From: Opitutus sp. GAS368
GTDB taxonomy: Bacteria > Verrucomicrobiota > Verrucomicrobiia > Opitutales > Opitutaceae
Reading direction: 5' to 3'
NCBI GenBank assembly: GCA_945862035.1
Contig: CAMAXB010000171.1
Location: 1-6,594, forward strand
Length of the DNA: 6,594 nucleotides
The notes under the pieces: model-generated
Told to the model about the DNA's origin: nothing
The model's input: the letters and a program-made list of their open reading frames with translations, nothing else
The model's database searches: none
Made by a program: the position numbers and the translations under genes
In this document: one piece after another, positions 1-4,657 of the stretch
How positions within the stretch are numbered: position 1 is the first letter of the stretch
Layout: each line of letters begins with the position of its first letter

Positions 1-1
1 G

Positions 2-394
2 CTGCTGTTCGGTCCGCCGCTTCCGGCGGGCCTGGCTGCCGGGTCGGAGGCCTGGGTCGATGTGCGCGTGGTGACGGAGGCCGCGCCGGCGGGGAGCGGC
101 CCCGTCTGGCGGGCTCATTTCTCCTGGGTGCCCCGCGCGCAGCAGGTAGAGGCGGGCGGCCGCTTGAGCGCCCTGGAGCGCATGCACCGCGAGGGACGCG
201 CGGCGCTTGAGGCCCTGCTGCGGCAACCGACCACCGTCGGTTATTTCTGGTCCGAGTACAGGGCCGGCGAGCGCGCTACGGAAGCCCCATTCGGGCGGGG
301 ACTGCTCTACGAGGATGGCCTGCCGGCAATGGAGCATGTGCAGCCCCTGGCGGCCATCAACCGGGCGGCCCGCTCCCTGCATGGCAGGGCTTAA
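2..394 (+). CDS. Hypothetical protein, C-terminal part (5' end outside window)
   Basis: The reading frame is open from the first bases and ends at TAA 392-394, giving 130 visible residues. It is very likely the C-terminal part of a longer protein, because the frame has no stop before the first possible start (GTG at 62) and reads plausibly upstream of it (…GSEAWVDVRVVTEAAP…). I do not recognise the family. The visible part has an alternating hydrophobic, beta-like stretch (AWVDVRVV, then VWRAHFSWVP), a charged helical segment (RLSALERMHREGRAALEALL), and a C-terminal region rich in Tyr, Phe and Glu (GYFWSEYRAGE, GRGLLYEDGLPAMEH). No membrane segment or catalytic motif is evident. It lies 51 bp upstream of apt on the same strand, so co-transcription is possible. 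Its high third-position GC matches the neighbours and supports it being coding. Confidence 0.6.
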   Translation: MLFGPPLPAGLAAGSEAWVDVRVVTEAAPAGSGPVWRAHFSWVPRAQQVEAGGRLSALERMHREGRAALEALLRQPTTVGYFWSEYRAGERATEAPFGRGLLYEDGLPAMEHVQPLAAINRAARSLHGRA

Positions 395-445
395 TCGGGA
401 CTTGCGCGCCTCCGGGGTCCGCGGCGTCATGGGGGCACTGCGCCC

Positions 446-997
446 ATGAATCCCGCCGATCTCTCCTCCTACCTCAAGGCGCGCATCCGCACCGTGCGCG
501 ACTGGCCGAAAGTCGGCGTGAATTTTCGCGACGTCACCACGCTTTTCCACGACCCCGAGGCCTTCCGCGTGATGGTGGAGTCGTTCTCGCTCGACTGCAC
601 GCGCCACAAGATCGACGTCGTGGCGGCGATCGACGCCCGCGGCTTCATCATCGGCGGTGCGCTCGCCTACCAGATGCACAAGCCCTTCGTCTTGGTGCGC
701 AAGAAAGGCAAACTGCCGTACCAGACGATCTCCGAGGACTATGCGCTGGAGTACGGGTCGGCCTCGATCGAGATCCACGCCGATGCCTGCCACTCGGGTG
801 CCCGGGTGCTGCTGGTCGATGACCTGATCGCCACGGGCGGGACGCTGTTTGCGGCAATCCGCCTCTTCCAGGCCCTGCACGCCGAGGTCGCGGCGGTCGC
901 CGCGATCATTGATTTGCCGGAGCTCGGCGGGTCCCAGAAGCTTCGCGCCTCGGGCCTGACCGTGCACTCCCTCTGCGAGTTTTCCGAAAACGAATAA
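446..997 (+). CDS. apt: Adenine phosphoribosyltransferase
   Basis: This cytoplasmic purine-salvage enzyme converts adenine and PRPP to AMP and pyrophosphate. The product is 183 residues, the same length as E. coli Apt. The PRPP-binding loop VLLVDDLIATGGT is at 121-133. Other family blocks are GVNFRDVTTLF (24-34, the usual IxFrDiTpLl region), DARGFIIG (63-70, where many homologues read ESRGF), RKKGKLP (85-91, usual RKPGKLP) and YALEYGSASIEIH (99-111), the LEYG block typical of adenine-type rather than xanthine-type enzymes. The ATG at 446 places the N-terminal helix at the usual distance from GVNFRD. There is no convincing Shine-Dalgarno; a G-run at 431-435 is the only purine tract, and a small stem (433-436 with 442-445) abuts the start codon. 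The gene follows an unknown gene after 51 bp and is followed by a palindromic element 18 bp after its stop. Confidence 0.95.
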   Translation: MNPADLSSYLKARIRTVRDWPKVGVNFRDVTTLFHDPEAFRVMVESFSLDCTRHKIDVVAAIDARGFIIGGALAYQMHKPFVLVRKKGKLPYQTISEDYALEYGSASIEIHADACHSGARVLLVDDLIATGGTLFAAIRLFQALHAEVAAVAAIIDLPELGGSQKLRASGLTVHSLCEFSENE

Positions 998-1015
998 ACC
1001 CCGGTTGATAAACCA

Positions 1016-1103
1016 GAATGACGAAATCCGAATGACGAATCGCCGAAACCGGGCCAGCCGGATCGGGATTTCATTCGTCATTCGAGCTTCGTCATTCGGA
1101 TTT
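1016..1103. repeat. Long palindromic intergenic element, copy 1
   Basis: This 88-bp imperfect palindrome fills most of the apt-dehydrogenase gap. Each arm holds the decamer GAATGACGAA twice at a 14-nt pitch: forward at 1016-1025 and 1030-1039, reversed (TTCGTCATTC) at 1074-1083 and 1088-1097. The centre is a bulged hairpin: CCGA 1043-1046 pairs with TCGG 1063-1066, and CCGG 1049-1052 with CCGG 1058-1061, around the loop GCCAG. The reverse complement matches 2097-2184 with a single difference in 88 bases. Short palindromic units of this type are known from many bacteria as REP-like or MITE-like dispersed repeats; membership of such a family is inferred. There is no T-run on either side, so it is not a classical intrinsic terminator. 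It ends 7 bp before the next start codon. Confidence 0.9.
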
Positions 1104-1110
1104 CCCTTCC

Positions 1111-2091
1111 ATGCCCCTCACCATCTGGACCAATACGCTTTTCAATGACGAGGCGATGCGCCTGCTCACGGCCGGCATCAAGGACCGGGGCCACCGGCTG
1201 GTGGTCTCGCCGCACACCTCGGCTTCCGTGCTCGTCGCCGGCAAGCCGGACCCTTCGCTCGCCGAGGCCGACCTTGCGCTCGGCCAGCCCGATGCGGCTG
1301 AGTGCCTGAAGCTCACGCGTCTGCGCTGGGTCGAGGTCGTCACCGCGGGCTACACCCGTTACGACACGCCGGAGTTCAAGGAGGCCTTTCGCGCGCGTGG
1401 CTCGATCTTCAGCAACATGTCGGGAGTCTTCGCCGATCCCTGCGCGCAGCATGTGCTCGCGATGATGCTCGCCCTCGGCCGCCAGCTGCTGCCGTCGTTC
1501 CGCGACCAGCTGACGGATCACCGCTGGGAATACATGCAGCGGCGCTACGATTCCCGCCTCCTGACCGGCGAGACGGTGCTACTGCTGGGTTTCGGGGCGA
1601 TTGGCCGCCGCCTCGCGCAGCTGCTCGCGCCGTTTGGCATGAAACTCTACGCCGTCCGTCGCCAGACGCGGAGCGAGCCGGGAGTTCACATCATCCCCGA
1701 GGAAAAACTTTCCGCCGTGCTGCCGACGGCCGATCATGTGGTGAACATCCTGCCGGACAATGCGGCGACCCGGAACTACGTGAACGCGCGCCGCCTCGCG
1801 CTGTTCAAGCCCGGTGCCCGTTTCTACAATGTGGGCCGTGGTACGACCGTGGATACGCGGGCGCTGCAGGAGTCGCTGACGGCGGGTCGGCTGAACGCCG
1901 CCTACCTCGACGTCTTCGAGACCGAGCCGCTGCCTGCGGACAATCCGTTGTGGACGCTGCCCAATTGCTTCATCACCCCGCACACGGCCGGCGGGCGCGC
2001 GGACCAGGACGAGGCGATCGTGCGGCACTTCCTCGCCAATCTCGCCGCGTTCGAGGCCGGGGGCGAGGGGATGGAAGATCGGGTGGTGTGA
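1111..2091 (+). CDS. D-isomer-specific 2-hydroxyacid dehydrogenase
   Basis: This is a 326-residue cytoplasmic NAD(P)-dependent oxidoreductase that interconverts a 2-keto acid and a D-2-hydroxy acid; the substrate cannot be read from sequence. The Rossmann dinucleotide loop GFGAIG is at 160-165. The family catalytic residues are present: Arg243 in NVGRGTTVD, Glu272 in VFETEPLP and His291 in TPHTAGG. The split substrate-binding domain is residues 1 to about 105 plus the C-terminal tail; the region LRWVEVVTAGYTRYD (71-85) matches the usual substrate-binding segment. At the end of the second beta strand the acidic residue usual in NAD enzymes is replaced by Arg183-Arg184 (LYAVRRQ), which suggests NADP(H) preference (inference; glyoxylate/hydroxypyruvate reductases show this). 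The ATG at 1111 begins the first beta strand (PLTIWTN) and has no Shine-Dalgarno. The gene is bracketed by inverted copies of one palindromic element and converges on rsgA. Confidence 0.9.
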   Translation: MPLTIWTNTLFNDEAMRLLTAGIKDRGHRLVVSPHTSASVLVAGKPDPSLAEADLALGQPDAAECLKLTRLRWVEVVTAGYTRYDTPEFKEAFRARGSIFSNMSGVFADPCAQHVLAMMLALGRQLLPSFRDQLTDHRWEYMQRRYDSRLLTGETVLLLGFGAIGRRLAQLLAPFGMKLYAVRRQTRSEPGVHIIPEEKLSAVLPTADHVVNILPDNAATRNYVNARRLALFKPGARFYNVGRGTTVDTRALQESLTAGRLNAAYLDVFETEPLPADNPLWTLPNCFITPHTAGGRADQDEAIVRHFLANLAAFEAGGEGMEDRVV

Positions 2092-2096
2092 GGAGA

Positions 2097-2190
2097 AAAT
2101 CCGAATGACGAAGCCCGAATGACGAATGAAATCCCGATCCGGCTGGCCCGGTTTCGGCGATTCGTCATTCGGATTTCGTCATTCGGATTT
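2097..2190. repeat. Long palindromic intergenic element, copy 2 (inverted relative to copy 1)
   Basis: This is a second copy of the element at 1016-1103 in the opposite orientation; 2097-2184 matches the reverse complement of copy 1 in 87 of 88 bases. Decamers GAATGACGAA are at 2103-2112 and 2117-2126, and TTCGTCATTC at 2161-2170 and 2175-2184. This copy is more complete: both ends carry the flanking hexamer (AAATCC at 2097-2102, GGATTT at 2185-2190), whereas copy 1 lacks it at its left end. It starts 5 bp after the dehydrogenase stop and occupies the junction between two convergent genes, where a transcribed hairpin could help to end transcription from either side (inference; there is no T-tract). 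No obvious target-site duplication flanks it. Confidence 0.9.
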
Positions 2191-2206
2191 CCGGCCCCCG
2201 GGCCGG
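2191..2206. terminator. GC-rich hairpin abutting the rsgA stop codon
   Basis: This is a perfect 16-bp GC inverted repeat (CCGGCCC, CC, GGGCCGG) lying directly next to the rsgA stop codon, which reads CTA at 2207-2209 on the + strand. Read from the - strand it would form a very stable stem just after rsgA translation ends. It lacks a following U-run, so its role as a terminator, alone or together with the adjacent 94-bp palindrome, is a guess. Confidence 0.3.
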
Positions 2207-3283
2207 CTACGGTTCCTGCTCGAATTTCCGGCGCGTGCGCGTGCCGGTATTCACTTTTTTCCAATGCGCCTGGGTGGAGGCGGCGGCGGTCTTGTCGTGC
2301 TTGCGGGTTTCCGCCGCCTGCTCGGCCTTGAGCTTGTGGTAGCTGGCCCAGCGGTCGCCCGCGAGTTCCCCGCCTTCGCGCGCCGCGCGCACCGCGCAGC
2401 CCGGCTCGTTGCTGTGCCCGCAATTGCCGAAGCGGCAGCGCAGCGCGAGGGCAGTGATGTCGGGAAAGGCTTCGTCCACGCCCATCTCCGCATCCCAGAG
2501 CTGCAGCTCGCGCATGCCGGGTGTGTCGATGACCATGGCCCCGGCGGGGGTGGAAACGAGTTCACGGCGCGTGGTCGTGTGGCGTCCCTTGCTGTCCTTC
2601 TCGCGAACCTCGCCGGTCGGAAGGGCCTCGTCGCGCGCGAGGGCATTGATGAGGGTCGACTTGCCCACGCCGGAGGACCCGATGAGGGCAAGCGTCTGTC
2701 CTTTTCGCGCGTAGGCCGTGAGGGCCTTGAGTCCGCGGCGGGTCTCCATGCTGGTCACGATCACCGGCACACCGGGGACGAGTTTCTCGATCTCCGCCTG
2801 CACCGCGGCTGGGTCAGGGTGGAGATCGGCCTTGTTGAGCACGATCACGGGTGCGGCCCCGCTCTCGCGGGCGGCCACGAGGCAGCGCTGGATGCGTGCC
2901 GGGTTGTGATTGAGATCACGGCCGCTGACCAGGAACACCGTGTCGATGTTGGCCGCCACGATCTGCTCGATGTCCTGTTCGCCTGCGGCGCGCCGCGAGA
3001 ACTGGGTCCGGCGGGGGAGCACGGCATGGATATCGGCGCGCGTCTGATCGGAGCGCAGCTTCACGGCCACCCAGTCGCCCACGGCCGGGAACAGGGCTGT
3101 CGTTGCCGTGCGATGAAAGAAGCGGCCCACGCACTCGCCGAGAACCTCCCCGGACGCCGTCTGCACTGCATAGAATTTCCGTCGAAGCTCGCACACCACG
3201 CGGGCAGGCTCCAGCCCGGCCTCCGCGTGGGGCGCGAAGGCCGACTGCCAGTGCTCATTCCAGCCGAGGGCGTCGAGGGACAA
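2207..3283 (-). CDS. rsgA: Ribosome small subunit-dependent GTPase A (RsgA/YjeQ)
   Basis: This 358-residue GTPase acts late in 30S subunit maturation, binding near the decoding centre and leaving on GTP hydrolysis. It shows the circularly permuted motif order that defines the family: G4 NKAD (150-153) comes before G1 GSSGVGKST (202-210), then the TTT switch region GRHTTTRR (233-240) and G3 DTPG (253-256). An OB-fold region precedes them (about 25-105, with VGDWVAV at 68-74). The C-terminal zinc site is Cys283-x4-Cys288-x-His290-x5-Cys296, followed by a long basic helical tail ending RTRRKFEQEP. The start is TTG at 3283; it gives MSLDALGWNEHW, which matches the LxxLGW opening usual in this family, and there is no in-frame ATG nearby. 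There is no Shine-Dalgarno. It is separated from the upstream yhbY by 250 bp holding two palindromic elements, so it may have its own promoter. Confidence 0.95.
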   Translation of the reverse strand: MSLDALGWNEHWQSAFAPHAEAGLEPARVVCELRRKFYAVQTASGEVLGECVGRFFHRTATTALFPAVGDWVAVKLRSDQTRADIHAVLPRRTQFSRRAAGEQDIEQIVAANIDTVFLVSGRDLNHNPARIQRCLVAARESGAAPVIVLNKADLHPDPAAVQAEIEKLVPGVPVIVTSMETRRGLKALTAYARKGQTLALIGSSGVGKSTLINALARDEALPTGEVREKDSKGRHTTTRRELVSTPAGAMVIDTPGMRELQLWDAEMGVDEAFPDITALALRCRFGNCGHSNEPGCAVRAAREGGELAGDRWASYHKLKAEQAAETRKHDKTAAASTQAHWKKVNTGTRTRRKFEQEP

Positions 3284-3299
3284 GGGGAGAGGGTTGGGT

Positions 3300-3418
3300 G
3301 TTGGCAGTGGGGTGTTGCAGGGACGGCGACCGCGCGAGGCCGGTCATCCGCAGCGATGACCCGATTGCCAACGGCGCATATTCCCTAGACCTCCAACCTC
3401 TAACTTCCAACTGCCAAC
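3300..3418. repeat. Imperfect inverted-repeat element, second family
   Basis: The outer arms are GTTGGCAGT at 3300-3308 and its exact complement ACTGCCAAC at 3410-3418. The flanking sequences are also related: the left arm runs on as GGGGTGTTGCAGGG, and the right arm holds CCAAC-rich units (CCTCCAACCTC, CTTCCAACTG). A second TGCCAAC lies at 3366-3372. Inside is a perfect 7-bp hairpin, GGTCATC 3342-3348 with GATGACC 3355-3361 around a 6-nt loop. There is no coding frame with family resemblance. It lies 16 bp upstream of the rsgA start, in its leader. From memory, CCAAC-rich palindromes of this sort are scattered through Verrucomicrobiota-type genomes, but I cannot confirm this here. Confidence 0.6.
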
Positions 3419-3446
3419 TTCCGCCAAGGAGCGGTGATCGGGGGTG

Positions 3447-3526
3447 GTCGGAGAATGGGACCGAGGGGACGGATGGGACTGATAGGTCCTATCGGTCTTA
3501 TCCGTCCTATCCGTCCCCTCTCCGAC
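3447..3526. repeat. Long palindromic intergenic element, third family
   Basis: This 80-bp imperfect palindrome has nested arms: GTCGGAGA 3447-3454 with TCTCCGAC 3519-3526; GGGGACGGAT 3465-3474 with ATCCGTCCCC 3509-3518; and GACTGATAGG 3478-3487-type sequence meeting CCTATCGGTC 3488-3497 at the centre (GATAGG 3481-3486, T, CCTATC 3488-3493). The right side is built from repeated near-units (CCTATCGGTC, TTATCCGT, CCTATCCGT). It lies 8 bp after the yhbY stop (3534-3536 on the - strand) and so could act in the 3' end of the rsuA-yhbY transcript. It shares no sequence with the other palindrome families in the window. Confidence 0.85.
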
Positions 3527-3533
3527 TGCCCCC

Positions 3534-3839
3534 TTAGAGTTCGATGCTCCGCTTCTCGGGATCGGCCTGTTGACGGAAGACGAGCGCCGTCGCGCCCACC
3601 GATCCCGGGCAGACGCAGCGGCCCTCGTCGGTGATGCGGGCGATCATCTCGGCCCGTTCGTCGCGGTCTGCCCCGAGGAAGCGCAGCTTGACCAGCTCGG
3701 AAGCGTTCAAGTGACGCTGCAGCTCGCGAAAGAACTCGGGCGTGAGCCCGGCTTTGCCCACCTTGAGGGAGGGTTCCATGGTCTGGCCGAGGCCGCGGAG
3801 GAAAGTCTTTTGAGCGCCGGTAAGCGGGAATTCGTACAT
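3534..3839 (-). CDS. yhbY: YhbY-family RNA-binding protein (CRS1-YhbY domain)
   Basis: This small 101-residue protein consists almost entirely of one CRS1-YhbY domain, a fold that binds RNA and in bacteria associates with the precursor of the large ribosomal subunit. Diagnostic segments are LTGAQKTFLRGLGQ (6-19), LKVGKAGLTPEFFREL (25-40), LNASELVKLRFLG (44-56) and the C-terminal strand GATALVFRQ (82-90), which corresponds to the usual GxxxVLYR. I chose the ATG at 3839 because it gives the family's usual length and opening; a longer frame starting at 3911 would add 24 Arg-rich residues and overlap the end of rsuA. There is no Shine-Dalgarno. It starts 35 bp after rsuA on the same strand, so the two probably form an operon. 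Cys75 and Cys77 sit unusually close together near the end of the domain; they may have no special role. Confidence 0.9.
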   Translation of the reverse strand: MYEFPLTGAQKTFLRGLGQTMEPSLKVGKAGLTPEFFRELQRHLNASELVKLRFLGADRDERAEMIARITDEGRCVCPGSVGATALVFRQQADPEKRSIEL

Positions 3840-3874
3840 TGAAGGGAAGAGACAATCAGCGCGGGCCGCGCGCG

Positions 3875-4570
3875 TCAGGCGGAAAACGCGTCGAGCGGCA
3901 GTTCGCGCCACTGACCGGGGTTCAGCCCGCCCAGATCAAGCCCGCCAAACCGTTCGCGGTGAAGGGTGAGCACGGTCGAGCCGGTGGCGGCAAACATCCG
4001 GCGCACCTGATGGTAGCGGCCCTCGGTCAGCGTGACTTCCGCCACCCGCGGCCCGCGCAGCCGCAGCTCGGCGGGGGCGCAGGGCTCCTTTTCCCCCTCG
4101 AGGAGCAGGTTGCCGGCGGCAAAGACCCCGGCGAGATCCGGCGCCAAGTCGCGGTCGACGGTGGCAACATAGATTTTGGGAACCTTGTGTTTGGGTGAGG
4201 TGAGACGATGGACGAGGGGCGTTTGATCCGTGAGCAGCAGCAGTCCGCTGGTCTCCTTGTCGAGGCGTCCGATGCTGGTGACCACTGGATTGCGCTGTCG
4301 CCACCGGACAGGGAGGAGATCGTAGACCGTGGGACCCTCGCGGATATCGTGTGAGCAGACGAGACCGAGCGGCTTGTGCAGCAGCAGCAGCAGACCCTCG
4401 GGGTGATCGAGCGGCTCGCCGTCGACGAGCACGTCGGACGGATGGGCCTTCTGGCCGGGATCGTCTGCGAGCGCGCCGCGCACCGTGACATGGCCCTTCT
4501 CCACCCACCCGCGCGCCTCGCGGCGGGAGCAGTAACCGAGATTGGCCAGGATCTGGTCGATTCTTCGCAC
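3875..4570 (-). CDS. rsuA: 16S rRNA pseudouridine synthase, RsuA type
   Basis: This enzyme isomerises a uridine of 16S rRNA to pseudouridine (U516 in E. coli numbering). An N-terminal S4 RNA-binding domain (RIDQILANLGYCSRREA, 3-19, to about residue 50) is followed by the catalytic domain with LHKPLGLV (64-71), GPTVYDLLP (79-87) and the signature GRLDKETSGLLLLTD (101-115), where Asp104 is the catalytic residue. The later blocks LTSPKHKVPKIYVATV and EGRYHQVRRMFAATG, with LHRERFGG, fit RsuA better than RluB, RluE or RluF. With the GTG start at 4570 the protein is 231 residues, equal to E. coli RsuA. Another GTG at 4618 would add 16 residues. The frame stays open to 4840, but that stretch overlaps the divergent hydrolase gene and looks non-coding. 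No start shows a Shine-Dalgarno. It is the likely first gene of an operon with yhbY. Confidence 0.9.
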   Translation of the reverse strand: MRRIDQILANLGYCSRREARGWVEKGHVTVRGALADDPGQKAHPSDVLVDGEPLDHPEGLLLLLHKPLGLVCSHDIREGPTVYDLLPVRWRQRNPVVTSIGRLDKETSGLLLLTDQTPLVHRLTSPKHKVPKIYVATVDRDLAPDLAGVFAAGNLLLEGEKEPCAPAELRLRGPRVAEVTLTEGRYHQVRRMFAATGSTVLTLHRERFGGLDLGGLNPGQWRELPLDAFSA

Positions 4571-4657
4571 CCGCTGATCGCCATGGAAGAACGGGCGGAA
4601 GGCAAAATCTTTGTTCACTTGGCGTAGCCGGGGACAGCCGTCACACGTAGCAGCTGC
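4571..4657. promoter_or_regulatory. Divergent intergenic region between rsuA and the hydrolase gene
   Basis: This 87-bp gap must hold the promoters for both divergent genes unless they are transcribed from further away. I looked for sigma-70 type hexamers on both strands and found no convincing pair. An in-frame TAG at 4625-4627 limits how far upstream the hydrolase can start. If rsuA instead starts at GTG 4618, the gap shrinks to 39 bp and the promoters would overlap coding sequence. Confidence 0.3.

Noticed and set aside
1302..2108. A 268-codon open frame overlapping the dehydrogenase gene in another + frame
   Set aside because: Its composition is Arg/Pro/Ala-rich with no domain features, and the dehydrogenase frame contains all catalytic residues.
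1016..2190. A composite transposon carrying the dehydrogenase
   Set aside because: There is no transposase gene, no terminal tetranucleotide of a known IS family and no visible target-site duplication. The bracketing is reported as an observation only.
2126..3388. A 420-codon open frame on the + strand opposite rsgA
   Set aside because: It is antisense to a gene with all RsgA motifs, begins inside the palindromic element, is rich in His, Gly and Ala as expected from a GC-rich shadow frame, and shows no family motif.
3447..3526. A CRISPR array or tandem repeat
   Set aside because: The units are short, overlapping and arranged as a palindrome; there are no regular spacers.
3840..3911. A 24-residue N-terminal extension of yhbY
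   Set aside because: It would overlap the end of rsuA and adds Arg/Ala-rich sequence absent from the family; the ATG at 3839 gives the usual YhbY opening.
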